Origin: JBBATK01 sp044228285
Lineage (GTDB): Bacteria > Bacteroidota > Ignavibacteria > Kapaibacteriales > NICIL-2
Assembly (NCBI GenBank): GCA_044228285.1
Contig: JBGAVD010000004.1
Coordinates: 248,001-312,000 of the forward strand
DNA: 64,000 bases
Reading direction: 5' to 3'
Shown here: piece after piece, positions 56,201 to 64,000 of the stretch
Numbering within the stretch: the first letter of the stretch is position 1
How the letters are laid out: each line of letters begins with the position of its first letter
Notes under the pieces: model-generated
The model's database searches: none
The model's input: only the letters and a program-made list of their open reading frames with translations
Told to the model about the DNA's origin: nothing
Made by a program: the position numbers and the translations under genes

Positions 56201-56591
56201 AAAAAGTGGCAACCGTGTCCATGTGATAGACGCTCTTGACATTACAAAGGGAGCAGAATGGTGTCAATAAGTTGGAACCGACGAAATCAGAGACTTTCCA
56301 TGCTTAAAAGCAAAGTTCATACGCCATGCGCAGAGCTACGTTGAGGGGAGATAAGCAGTAGGAATCGGAAATACCACAAAAAGAGCAAAAAATAGAGAAT
56401 AGGGAAGTAGTCAAAAGAGCACGAAGAGTTGAGCTAAATAGGAGAAGAAGATCGGAAGTTCAAGAATTTCATCCATTTAGACGCACGATTCGACAAAATC
56501 TTTTCAACAAAACGTCATTTTTGTTTTGATTGACTAGGAATGCTCGCTATTTTCGATATTCAGAACGCTAACCACAATAATCACTACACCA
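56201..56591. other. Non-coding leader region before the respiratory operon
   Basis: About 390 bp without a gene. Positions 56345-56465 are unusually purine-rich on the plus strand (short AG runs such as AAGAGCAAAAAATAGAGAA). A promoter candidate follows at 56524-56555. Confidence 0.6.
56524..56555 (+). promoter_or_regulatory. Promoter candidate of the cytochrome oxidase operon
   Basis: TTTTG at 56524-56528, a 19-bp spacer and TATTTTCG at 56548-56555, one mismatch from TAnnTTTG. It lies 36 bp before the cytochrome c ATG. Confidence 0.45.
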
Positions 56592-57137
56592 ATGGGGAAA
56601 AAGGGCGATTTCTTTCGTGCAGTCCTGCTTATCGCAGGATTCGGCGCAGCAATAACACTCAATTCTTGTAATATTAACGGTTTTTTCACCAAACAGAGTG
56701 ATGATCCTGTTTGGGTAGATCCCACCCCGAAGGCAGAGGCTACGGCTGGTGCAGATGTTGCTGTACCTGGCAAATCTCTGTTTTCAAAAAACTGTGCTGC
56801 TTGTCATCAGGCAACGGGCAAGGGTTTGCCGGGCACTATTCCGCCTCTCGCAGGATCTGCTCTAGCAGCTAATGAAGACGCAACAAAGCCAATTCGTGTT
56901 GTTTTGCATGGTTTCAAGGGTGAAATCGAGCGCAACGGCGCGAAGTTTAATGGTCAGATGCAGTCTTGGAAAACGAACTTCAATGATCAAGAGATCGCAG
57001 ATATTTTGACCTATGTTCGTTCCAGTTTTGGAAATGCCGCTGCACCTGTAACAGCGGATCAAGTAAAAGACGTACGTGCAAAGACAGCATCACGTGGGGC
57101 TCCAATGACGGAAGCCGAACTTGAGCAGCCTTTGTAG
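56592..57137 (+). CDS. Monohaem c-type cytochrome, probable lipoprotein
   Basis: 181 residues. An N-terminal hydrophobic segment ends in TLNSC, so Cys 26 may be lipidated. The class I cytochrome c domain has CAACH at residues 68-72 and a likely axial Met in NGQMQSW (M123). The last 35 residues are an unconserved tail. As first gene of the operon it probably carries electrons from alternative complex III to the CuA site of subunit II, encoded 35 bp downstream. The oxidase subunit II lacks its own haem domain, which supports this role. Confidence 0.9.
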   Translation: MGKKGDFFRAVLLIAGFGAAITLNSCNINGFFTKQSDDPVWVDPTPKAEATAGADVAVPGKSLFSKNCAACHQATGKGLPGTIPPLAGSALAANEDATKPIRVVLHGFKGEIERNGAKFNGQMQSWKTNFNDQEIADILTYVRSSFGNAAAPVTADQVKDVRAKTASRGAPMTEAELEQPL

Positions 57138-57172
57138 GATAGCACAGCAATCGTTCACACTAGGGTTCTTAC

Positions 57173-58009
57173 ATGCTAGATTACTTCAATTTTCTCCTGT
57201 ACTTTCCGGAAAACGTCAGCACCTTTGGTGCAGAGTTAGATAGCCTTTTTGCGGTGATTTGGTACGTCACTGTAGCTATCTTTTTCCTCACGTATGGATT
57301 GCTGATCTACAGTTTGATCCGTTTTCGTGCTAAGCCAGGCGTTCGTGCCAGTGGAAGTCATGGCAATAATATGCTTGAGTTCACTTGGACCATCCTACCA
57401 ACATTTTTGTTTGCTGGCTTGGGTATCTATACGGACAATGCTTGGGAAGTATCGAAAAACGAGCATCGAATTCCAAAGCCAGATATTGAGATCGAGGTTT
57501 TGGGTAAGCAGTTCAACTGGATGTATCGTTATCCAGGTTCAGACGGAGTGATGGGACGTCAGTCACCAACCTTCCGTTCAGCAGATAACCTCTTTGGCTT
57601 GGATCCCAGTGATCCACATGGCAAGGACGACATCATTGTGGAAAACGAGTTCCATCTTCCGATCAACAAGAATGTATTGGTACACTTGTCATCGGTCGAC
57701 GTGATTCACTCTTTCTTTCTCCCTCATTTCCGTGTAAAGCAAGATGCTCTTCCAGGTTCTTGGATGAAGGTCTGGTTTAACGGTTTTAAGACGGGTAAAT
57801 ATGAATTGGCTTGCGCAGAGTTGTGTGGACCAAGTCACTACAACATGCGTGGTGTACTCATGATGCAATCGGCTGATGAGTACAACAAATGGTATGACGA
57901 GCAGATTAAAATGAAAGCTGAGCAGATGGCTCAGTCAGTACCGACAACAGCTTCAGATGCGGTAACGGCACCTGCAACTGAGACGAAGGCTGAATCGGCG
58001 CACCACTAA
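57173..58009 (+). CDS. coxB: Cytochrome c oxidase subunit II
   Basis: 278 residues. Two N-terminal helices (about 22-45 and 62-85) are followed by the periplasmic cupredoxin domain. CuA ligands are visible in VIHSFFLPHF (His) and CAELCGPSHYNM (C214, C218, H222, M225). FNWMYRYPGSDGVMG contains the aromatic electron-entry region. No cytochrome c domain is fused, so this is an aa3- rather than caa3-type subunit. It ends in an Ala/Thr/His-rich tail (KAESAHH). It lies between the cytochrome c gene and coxA. Confidence 0.95.
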   Translation: MLDYFNFLLYFPENVSTFGAELDSLFAVIWYVTVAIFFLTYGLLIYSLIRFRAKPGVRASGSHGNNMLEFTWTILPTFLFAGLGIYTDNAWEVSKNEHRIPKPDIEIEVLGKQFNWMYRYPGSDGVMGRQSPTFRSADNLFGLDPSDPHGKDDIIVENEFHLPINKNVLVHLSSVDVIHSFFLPHFRVKQDALPGSWMKVWFNGFKTGKYELACAELCGPSHYNMRGVLMMQSADEYNKWYDEQIKMKAEQMAQSVPTTASDAVTAPATETKAESAHH

Positions 58010-58051
58010 GGTGCACAAACGGAATAGACTCTAACAACTCACGAGGCTTTA

Positions 58052-59911
58052 ATGAGCTCCACGGCTTTGCAGTCGGTTGACGACGTGCATGAGCATGCAC
58101 ATGCGCATGATTCGCACGCTCATCATCCTGAACTCTCCTTTATCCGAAAGTATATCTTTTCTAACGATCACAAGACCATTGCGAAGCAATTCATGGTCAC
58201 CACCTTGTTTTTTCTCATGGTGGGTGGTTTAGCAGCTTTGATGCTCCGTTGGAAAATTGCGTATCCAGATCAAGCGGTGCCTTTGATTGGCAGCTTGTTA
58301 CCAGATACGTGGGCGTCTGACGGTGTTATACAACCGGGTTTCTACACTCAGTTGTTGACCATGCACGGTGCTATCATGTTGTTTTTGGTAATCATCCCTA
58401 TGGTGAACGGCTTCATCGGAAACTTCGCGATTCCGCTGATGATTGGAACCGATGATATGGCACTCCCTACCTTGAACATGTTTTCATTTTGGCTCAACAT
58501 TCCTGCAGCAATGCTCTTGATGGCAGGTTTTGGTTTAGAGTCTGGAATGGCTGGTGGAGGATGGACGGTGTATCCGCCTTTGTCGGCAATTGCAGGATTG
58601 GGGCAAACCCTTTGGATATGCGGCTTATTCCTCGTCGGGTTTTCCTCTATCATGGGTGCCATCAATTACATCACTACCATCCTAAACAAGCGTGCGAAAG
58701 GTATGACCTTGTTCCGTATGCCAATGACCATTTGGGCATTGTTTATTACGGCTGTCTTGATCACACTGGGTACACCAGTGTTGGCTGCATCGCTCGCCAT
58801 GATTTTCTGTGATAACTTCCTTCATACCAGCTTTTTCATCCCAACAAATCTCGTAGCGACCTCAGCGTTGGATGGTACGAGTCATTGGTCTGGCGAAGGT
58901 CAACCACTCTTGTTCCAACACTTGTTCTGGTTCTATTCTCACCCAGCGGTGTACATCATGATTGTGCCTTCGATGGGTGCAGTGTCGGACATCATCTCTA
59001 CCTTTTCTCGTCGTCCAATCTTTGGTTACAAAGCCATGGTATTTGCTATCATGGGTATTGGATTCTTGGGCTTTATCGTGTGGGGACACCACATGTTCCA
59101 GTCAGGTATGAGTCCGCTTCTTGGAACAACCTTTGTGTTGTCGACCATCGTTATAGCTGTACCCTCAGCTATCAAGGTCTTTAACTGGATAGGAACAATC
59201 TGGGGAGGAAGTATACGATTCAGTTCTGCTATGCTTTGTGCCCTTGCTTTTGTCGCGATGTTTATCATCGGCGGCTTAAGCGGGATTTTCATGGCTTCAG
59301 CTGCTGTCGATATCTATATTCACGATACCTATTTCATTGTTGCTCACTTCCACTATGTGTTGTTTGGCGCTTCATTGTTTGGTGTGTTTGGAGCCATCTA
59401 TTATTGGTTCCCCAAACTCTATGGTAAGATGCTGAATGAATCATGGGGTCGTAAGCACTTCTTCTGGTCATTCTTGTTTTTCAATCTGACCTTTTTCCCA
59501 ATGCACATGCTTGGATTGGGTGGGCACATGCGACGTATCGCAGATCCAACAGTCTATGACTTCCTCAAGCCATTCCAGCCAATGAATGCCTTCATTACCT
59601 GGTCCGCTATTGGTTTAGGATTTGCCCAGTTCTTCTTGATCGCCAACATTTTTTGGAGCTTGAAGTACGGCAAGAAAGCATCTCGAAATCCTTGGAATGC
59701 AAACACTCTCGAGTGGGCAGCACCAGAGCACCCAGGTCACGGAAACTTCGATATGGACATTACCGTCTATCGCGGTCCTTACGAGTTTTCTCAACCAGGT
59801 CGTGAGTCTGACTTCTATCCACAGTGGATTGCGCCGGAAGAGAGCGAAAGTCCTGCAGGTGTTGACGGTCATCACAGTTCGCACAGTGAAGCTGCAATGA
59901 GTCATCACTAA
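58052..59911 (+). CDS. coxA: Cytochrome c oxidase subunit I
   Basis: 619 residues with twelve or more helices; this is the haem-copper catalytic subunit that reduces oxygen and pumps protons. The low-spin haem His is in LTMHGAIMLF. The CuB ligands are in FWFYSHPAVYIMIVP (His, with the cross-linked Tyr) and VWGHHMF (two His). HDTYFIVAHFHYVLFG carries the haem a3 and second haem a ligands. The N-terminus has a His-rich segment (HEHAHAHDSHAHH) and the C-terminus ends HHSSHSEAAMSHH. Together with coxB, coxC and coxD it forms an aa3 oxidase. The gene follows coxB by 42 bp. Confidence 0.97.
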   Translation: MSSTALQSVDDVHEHAHAHDSHAHHPELSFIRKYIFSNDHKTIAKQFMVTTLFFLMVGGLAALMLRWKIAYPDQAVPLIGSLLPDTWASDGVIQPGFYTQLLTMHGAIMLFLVIIPMVNGFIGNFAIPLMIGTDDMALPTLNMFSFWLNIPAAMLLMAGFGLESGMAGGGWTVYPPLSAIAGLGQTLWICGLFLVGFSSIMGAINYITTILNKRAKGMTLFRMPMTIWALFITAVLITLGTPVLAASLAMIFCDNFLHTSFFIPTNLVATSALDGTSHWSGEGQPLLFQHLFWFYSHPAVYIMIVPSMGAVSDIISTFSRRPIFGYKAMVFAIMGIGFLGFIVWGHHMFQSGMSPLLGTTFVLSTIVIAVPSAIKVFNWIGTIWGGSIRFSSAMLCALAFVAMFIIGGLSGIFMASAAVDIYIHDTYFIVAHFHYVLFGASLFGVFGAIYYWFPKLYGKMLNESWGRKHFFWSFLFFNLTFFPMHMLGLGGHMRRIADPTVYDFLKPFQPMNAFITWSAIGLGFAQFFLIANIFWSLKYGKKASRNPWNANTLEWAAPEHPGHGNFDMDITVYRGPYEFSQPGRESDFYPQWIAPEESESPAGVDGHHSSHSEAAMSHH

Positions 59912-59957
59912 TCTGCAAACAATCAGATTCTCGTAATTTTACTGTCTAAGCAAAGCA

Positions 59958-60893
59958 TTGGAACTCGCAGAGATAAACGCCATAGAGAAGATTGATCATA
60001 GATCAACGGACGACAGTCGTCTCGTAGCGAAGCTACGAGGCTACTACGAGCTGAGTAAGCCTGGCATTACCCAAATGGTAGTCCTTACAGCAGCAGCTGG
60101 CTATTATCTGGCAGTGGGAGATAATTCCTATTTCACGACGATTCCTCACTTGTTGCACTTCGTACTGTGCTTGATGGGCACGGCATGCATTAGTGCAGGT
60201 GCATGCTCCTTCAATCAGTATCTGGAACGAGATGCTGATGCATTGATGAAGCGTACGAGTTCACGGCCTATTCCTTCCGGACTCATTAGTCCAGAACATT
60301 CTCTGTACTTTGCGATTGCAACTTCTGTTATCGGGGCAGTGGCTCTGTACTTTGTGGACACCATCAGCTTCGTGCTCGCGCTCATTACGCACATCAGCTA
60401 CACCGTCATGTACACGCCATTGAAGAAGAAGTCATGGACAGCCATGCTTCTTGGTGGAGTACCTGGTGCATTGCCAGCAATGGGAGGATGGACAGCAGGT
60501 TCACACGAGCTTTCAGCTGGAGCATGGATTTTGTTTGCCCTTATGTTCTTGTGGCAAATGCCGCACTTCCTTGCATTGGCAATCATGTATCGTATTGACT
60601 ACCAACGTAGTGGTTTTGCATTGCTGGGCAAAGGCGAAGGTTCGTCAACAATGGTCGCATGGCACGCATTAGCCTACTCGCTTGCATTGATCCCTACAGG
60701 GTATATGCTTTATCATGAGAATTTAGTAGGCTCTTTGTATCTCATTGGCTTTGCTCTTTTGAGTTTCTTTTTTGTGTGGAGAGCAATCGCGGTTACTCAA
60801 GATTCTTCGGTTAGCAATGCTCGCAAGTTGTTGCTGGCATCTTACGCATTCCTCATGGGAGTGTTTCTATTCATGTTTGTTGATAAAATTTGA
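59958..60893 (+). CDS. ctaB: Protohaem IX farnesyltransferase (haem O synthase)
   Basis: 311 residues. It attaches a farnesyl group to haem b, giving haem O, the precursor of the haem A of the oxidase. The start is TTG 59958; no ATG is available before the first conserved region (YELSKPGITQMVV). The prenyl-diphosphate binding motif NQYLERDADALMKRTSSRP is clear, and nine helices are predicted. It sits between coxA and coxC, as is common in cox operons. The haem A synthase ctaA is not in the window. Confidence 0.94.
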   Translation: MELAEINAIEKIDHRSTDDSRLVAKLRGYYELSKPGITQMVVLTAAAGYYLAVGDNSYFTTIPHLLHFVLCLMGTACISAGACSFNQYLERDADALMKRTSSRPIPSGLISPEHSLYFAIATSVIGAVALYFVDTISFVLALITHISYTVMYTPLKKKSWTAMLLGGVPGALPAMGGWTAGSHELSAGAWILFALMFLWQMPHFLALAIMYRIDYQRSGFALLGKGEGSSTMVAWHALAYSLALIPTGYMLYHENLVGSLYLIGFALLSFFFVWRAIAVTQDSSVSNARKLLLASYAFLMGVFLFMFVDKI

Positions 60894-60908
60894 TCATTTG
60901 AGGTACCT

Positions 60909-61508
60909 ATGTCATTAGCACTTGATTTACGACATGAACCAGTCAGCGGGATCAACCACGGAAAGCTCGTGATGTGGATCTTTTTGGCTTCGGAAATCAT
61001 GTTCTTCTCCGGTTTCTTTGGCGCATTCATTGTGTTGCGCAACGCCAATATCGATGTGTTCACACACACATCCCACGAGCTCAATGTTGCACTGGCAACA
61101 CTGAATACCGTGTTCCTGATATCTAGTTCGTTGACCATGGCTCTAGCCATTTTTCACATTGAACGAAATAACAAAGCAATGTTCCAGTTGTTTATGGGAC
61201 TCACCATTTTGTGTGCGTTCGGTTTCTTGACCGTCAAGTACTTCGAGTACAGCAGCAAGTTCCATCACGGTCACTTCCCAAGCAGCAACATCTTCTTTGC
61301 GTTCTACTTCTTAATGACAGGATTTCACGGCTTGCACGTGATCGGTGGAATCATTCCAATGGTCTGGATGTTTTTCAAGTCGTTCACAAGCAAAGGCTAC
61401 ACCAAACCGTACAGAGTTGAAGTACTAGGGTTGTACTGGCACTTTGTCGATTTGGTATGGATTTTCTTGTTCCCAGCGCTCTATCTGTTATTCCCAACAT
61501 TGCACTAA
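60909..61508 (+). CDS. coxC: Cytochrome c oxidase subunit III
   Basis: 199 residues with five helices, the short bacterial form lacking the first two helices of mitochondrial subunit III. Family phrases include GKLVMWIFLASEIMFFSGFFGAF (read in parts), the loop region LMTGFHGLHVIGG with the conserved His, and YWHFVDLVWIFLFPALYL at the end. It starts 15 bp after ctaB and ends 15 bp before coxD, so it is in the same transcript. Confidence 0.95.
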   Translation: MSLALDLRHEPVSGINHGKLVMWIFLASEIMFFSGFFGAFIVLRNANIDVFTHTSHELNVALATLNTVFLISSSLTMALAIFHIERNNKAMFQLFMGLTILCAFGFLTVKYFEYSSKFHHGHFPSSNIFFAFYFLMTGFHGLHVIGGIIPMVWMFFKSFTSKGYTKPYRVEVLGLYWHFVDLVWIFLFPALYLLFPTLH

Positions 61509-61523
61509 CACAAAGGACTGAAC

Positions 61524-61859
61524 ATGTCAAACTCACACGACCTTTCGCACGATCAGTCGCATGGCGACAGCCGCAAGGACTACTACAGAGTATTTGGTGC
61601 TCTTATTGCACTTACGGCAGTAACGGTGGGAGCTGCAGAATGGATACACTTTCCCGGCTTAGGACAATTTGGAGTGCTTATCAATCTGGCAATAGGCTTG
61701 ATCATTGCAACCATCAAGGTGACAATGGTACTCTACATTTTCATGCACTTGAAATTTGACAACAAGTATTTGCGCGCATTTATTTTCGTTCCAGTATTTT
61801 TGTTCGCTGTGATGGTTTTTGCTCTCACAAATCTTGAAACGTTTCATCATCCATTTTAG
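61524..61859 (+). CDS. coxD: Cytochrome c oxidase subunit IV (prokaryotic type)
   Basis: 111 residues with three helices (about 30-48, 55-75, 88-106). A His/Asp-rich N-terminus (DLSHDQSHGDSRKDYYRVF) precedes them. The phrase IKVTMVLYIFMHLKFDNKYL matches the caa3/aa3 subunit IV family. It is a small accessory subunit, directly after coxC. Confidence 0.9.
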   Translation: MSNSHDLSHDQSHGDSRKDYYRVFGALIALTAVTVGAAEWIHFPGLGQFGVLINLAIGLIIATIKVTMVLYIFMHLKFDNKYLRAFIFVPVFLFAVMVFALTNLETFHHPF

Positions 61860-61897
61860 GGGTTGAGCACGAGCTTAGAGCTGTGTTCACGAGAACT

Positions 61898-62506
61898 ATG
61901 ACTGTTTGGCGATGTTGGTGCTCGCTTGTGTTTCTTGGCTTTTCACTAAGCCTCGTAAGCGGCTGTAAGCCCTCTGAGCAAAGTGCTCAGAAAGATATCG
62001 TTTCTGACAGTACCTTAGCTCGTATAAAAGAAGCTCCGCATTTCCAGGGGGTTGATGCACATGGTGATGCCTTCGATAGCGATAAGCTCAAGGGAAATGT
62101 ATGGGTTGCGTCGTTTATGTTCACAGCGTGCCAAGGCGTTTGTCCTGTAATGAACGGAAATTTGCGCGATTTACAGCTTGGACTCGCGGGAACAAATGTT
62201 AAGTTTGTTTCTTTGACAGTTGACCCAACTACCGATACTCCCGAAGTACTGGCCCAGTATGCTGAGCAGTACAAGGCTGAGAAAGATCGCTGGTCATTTG
62301 TACGAATGAGTTTGGATTCGGTTCGTCAGTTGTGCGTCAAGGGTTTCTTACTCAGCGATCCCGTTGAGCCATCGGCGCACAGTCCTCGGTATGTGTTGGT
62401 TGATCAGACGAATATGATTCGCGGTTATTATGACAGCATGGATTCAGCTCAAGTCGTGAAGTTCAAAACCGACTTGAAGAGCTTGTTGAGCGAAGGGGTT
62501 CATTGA
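61898..62506 (+). CDS. SCO1/SenC-type copper chaperone lipoprotein
   Basis: 202 residues from ATG 61898 (GTG 61883 is open but would lengthen the signal without need). The lipobox SLVSGC makes Cys 23 the likely lipidation site. The thioredoxin-like domain has the copper-binding pair in FTACQGVCPVMN (C78, C82). Sco proteins deliver copper to the CuA centre. SLTVDPTTDTPEVL is another family phrase. The third ligand, a His near the C-terminus, is probably in SAHSPRYVLVDQ. The DUF420 gene follows four bases later. Confidence 0.92.
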   Translation: MTVWRCWCSLVFLGFSLSLVSGCKPSEQSAQKDIVSDSTLARIKEAPHFQGVDAHGDAFDSDKLKGNVWVASFMFTACQGVCPVMNGNLRDLQLGLAGTNVKFVSLTVDPTTDTPEVLAQYAEQYKAEKDRWSFVRMSLDSVRQLCVKGFLLSDPVEPSAHSPRYVLVDQTNMIRGYYDSMDSAQVVKFKTDLKSLLSEGVH

Positions 62507-62510
62507 TATT

Positions 62511-63071
62511 ATGACATCAGGACTTGTTCACAAAATGTCTGAGTCGAATTTGCGAGTGATCGTAAGTGCGCTGAGCATTGTTGTGATCGCATTAGTTGCT
62601 TTCATGATCATGTACCCAGGTGCATTGTCCTTGAGAACAATGGATGTGAGTTATGCTCCACCATTCCATGCATTTCTGAATGGAAGTTGCGCGATACTTC
62701 TTAGTCTGGGGTATTGGGCCATACGAAGTGGTCGACGCTCTTTGCACCGAACAATGATGTTGAGTGCATTCGGACTTTCATGTGTATTTCTCTTATCCTA
62801 TGTGCTGTATCACTCTCAAAAAGTGGAGCCAACACATTTTGGTGGGGAAGGAACGCTTCGTTTGGTGTATTTTGGGGTTCTTCTTTCGCATATCGTTCTT
62901 GCGGCGGTGATTGTTCCGCTTGCGTTGTACACGATCGTGCGTTCTTGGCGTGGGGAGTTTGAAAAGCACAAGAAGATTGCAAGGATCACATTTCCGCTCT
63001 GGCTCTATGTGACGCTAAGTGGGGTGTTGGTTTATCTGATGTTATATGTGTGGTTTCCATCTACGGTATAA
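62511..63071 (+). CDS. DUF420 membrane protein (CtaM-like oxidase assembly factor)
   Basis: 186 residues with five helices. The family features PPFHAFLNG (conserved His) and LSHIVLAAVIVPLALYTI are present, with paired His in RSLHRTMML and VLYHSQ. The DUF420 member CtaM of Staphylococcus is needed for haem-copper oxidase maturation, and this gene sits between Sco and a small membrane protein in the cox operon, which fits. The exact role here is inferred. Confidence 0.87.
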   Translation: MTSGLVHKMSESNLRVIVSALSIVVIALVAFMIMYPGALSLRTMDVSYAPPFHAFLNGSCAILLSLGYWAIRSGRRSLHRTMMLSAFGLSCVFLLSYVLYHSQKVEPTHFGGEGTLRLVYFGVLLSHIVLAAVIVPLALYTIVRSWRGEFEKHKKIARITFPLWLYVTLSGVLVYLMLYVWFPSTV

Positions 63072-63356
63072 ATGCATAAAAGCAGCATCAAGTTTTCGTT
63101 AAGACGCAGTCAACAGTTGTTGGCCTGCGTTTCTGTGTTTTTACTCGCAGCCAGCGTTGTTTCAGCTTGTCCTAGCTGCAAAGACGCGTACACTCCAGGT
63201 TCGTCTGATTCTGCTATTGGGGAAAGTTATTCATATAGTGTTCTCTTCTTTTTGGGTATGTTTTTTAGTCTGCTGGGCGGGGGAATTCTCTTTCTTCGTT
63301 GGAAGATAACGAAGGCAATGAGCCTGAAGGCAGACCTTAGGATTGCAAATCAATAA
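63072..63356 (+). CDS. Small membrane protein with CPSCK motif
   Basis: 94 residues starting directly after the DUF420 stop. The signal-like hydrophobic stretch (LLACVSVFLLAASVVSA) is followed at once by CPSCKDAYTP, then a second helix (VLFFLGMFFSLLGGGILFL) and a basic cytoplasmic tail. The CxxC at the outer face could bind copper or act as a redox pair. No family is recognised with certainty; similar small proteins accompany oxidase and ACIII genes. Translational coupling to its neighbours suggests a role in assembly. Confidence 0.72.
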   Translation: MHKSSIKFSLRRSQQLLACVSVFLLAASVVSACPSCKDAYTPGSSDSAIGESYSYSVLFFLGMFFSLLGGGILFLRWKITKAMSLKADLRIANQ

Positions 63357-63369
63357 TCGGGTTACTTTT

Positions 63370-64000
63370 ATGTTTAATAGATCAACTGATCAATCAATTA
63401 AAATGGGAATTGCAGCCGGTGGCTTAGGACTTTTCGTCCTTGTTACCGTTGCATTCTTTGGACTACAGAATCGAGTAACTGACCGTGGATATCGTCCACA
63501 ACAACCGATTCCATTTTCGCATAAGCTACACGCTGATACCTTAGCAATGAGCTGTCAGTACTGTCATGCGGGAGTTGAGAAGTCAGCTCATTCACCAATC
63601 CCAAACACGAGTACCTGTATGGGCTGTCACCTTGTGGTGAAGTCCGAAAGCCCAAAGCTCAAAATGGTGCGTGATAGCTGGGAAAGCGGCCAACCAATAG
63701 AGTGGGTACGTGTGCACAAGTTGCCTGATTATGCATTCTTCGATCACAGTCGTCACATTCGTAATCAGATTGATTGCCAATCATGTCACGAGAAGATTGA
63801 GGAACAGGGAGTTGTGTCGCAGAACAAAGCATTATCTATGGGTTGGTGTTTGGATTGCCACCGTGATCCTGAAAAGTTTGTCGTACCTGCGCGTATGATT
63901 TCGGGAATTTTTACCGGTGGACGTGTTGATTACACTTCAAAAGAGAATCTGTATAAGTCTGTGAATCCTGATCTTTTAAAGGGTGTACACGAGCGGTCAA
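63370..64000 (+). CDS. actA: Multihaem cytochrome c, ActA-like subunit of alternative complex III (5' part)
   Basis: 210 codons are visible before the window ends. One N-terminal helix (about 12-31) anchors the protein. Four CxxCH haem sites can be read: CQYCH 62-66, CMGCH 83-87, CQSCH 136-140 and CLDCH 160-164, plus the additional His-rich phrases PFSHKLHADTLAMSC and FFDHSRHIRNQIDC. ActA of alternative complex III is a pentahaem protein of about this plan, so a fifth site should follow to the right. ACIII oxidises quinol and reduces cytochrome c, replacing the bc1 complex. The gene is directly downstream of the oxidase operon, 13 bp after the CPSCK protein, as expected for a linked ACIII-aa3 chain. 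Confidence 0.87.
   Translation, partial: MFNRSTDQSIKMGIAAGGLGLFVLVTVAFFGLQNRVTDRGYRPQQPIPFSHKLHADTLAMSCQYCHAGVEKSAHSPIPNTSTCMGCHLVVKSESPKLKMVRDSWESGQPIEWVRVHKLPDYAFFDHSRHIRNQIDCQSCHEKIEEQGVVSQNKALSMGWCLDCHRDPEKFVVPARMISGIFTGGRVDYTSKENLYKSVNPDLLKGVHERS

Noticed and set aside
1..64000. tRNA or rRNA genes
   Set aside because: No acceptor/T-arm pattern or rRNA-like stretch was noticed; a tRNAscan run would be decisive.

Overview
The window reads as chromosomal DNA of a free-living, aerobic member of the Bacteroidota/Chlorobi/Ignavibacteria superphylum, most likely a Kapabacteria-type lineage. This is inference from gene content. Several secreted proteins end in type IX secretion (T9SS) type A sorting domains. 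There is a gingipain-family (C25) peptidase and there are choice-of-anchor V proteins. Several start regions carry the Bacteroidota-type -7 promoter box TAnnTTTG. An aa3 cytochrome oxidase operon runs into the first gene of an alternative complex III (ACIII). I see no rRNA, tRNA, CRISPR, prophage or insertion sequence. Coding density is high and most genes are housekeeping.

Layout. 1-10.2 kb: two head-to-tail minus-strand genes for giant, modular, tail-fibre-like exported proteins. The first is cut by the window edge and holds four tandem 726-bp repeats. 10.8-12.1 kb: L-lysine 6-aminotransferase. 12.7-20.6 kb: a GldL-like membrane protein with coiled coil, a 1955-residue C25 peptidase with a T9SS tail, and a small outer-membrane protein. 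20.7-27.4 kb: valyl-tRNA synthetase, thiolase, a mitochondrial-type citrate synthase and MltG. 27.5-29.9 kb: a minus-strand GldL-like/GldM-like pair, which I interpret as a divergent T9SS or gliding motor. 30-37.4 kb: four minus-strand predicted T9SS cargo genes forming two tandem paralogous pairs (choice-of-anchor V; beta-propeller). 37.6-47.2 kb: LptG, ribosomal protein S1, CinA, GyrA, thioredoxin reductase and a DUF486 protein. 47.3-52.9 kb: minus-strand envelope genes (VWA-OmpA-SPOR fusion, LptD-like, DUF4292-like). 53-56.2 kb: PTPS/QueD-FolE pterin genes, RNase HII and dihydroorotase. 56.6-64 kb: a respiratory operon of cytochrome c, oxidase subunits II, I, III and IV, haem O synthase, Sco, a DUF420 protein, a small Cys-containing membrane protein and the 5' part of an ActA-like multihaem cytochrome.

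Two functional themes stand out. The first is secretion and the cell surface: candidate motor parts (two GldL-like, one GldM-like), a C25 peptidase that could be the sorting enzyme or a cargo, at least four further cargo proteins, two giant repeat proteins, and LPS export parts. The second is aerobic respiration: the oxidase with its assembly factors and ACIII in one transcription unit, plus citrate synthase. The most likely under-described element is the divergent GldL/GldM-like set and its partner encoded beside the C25 peptidase. Homology there rests on topology and short motifs that I could read by eye, and it needs profile searches.
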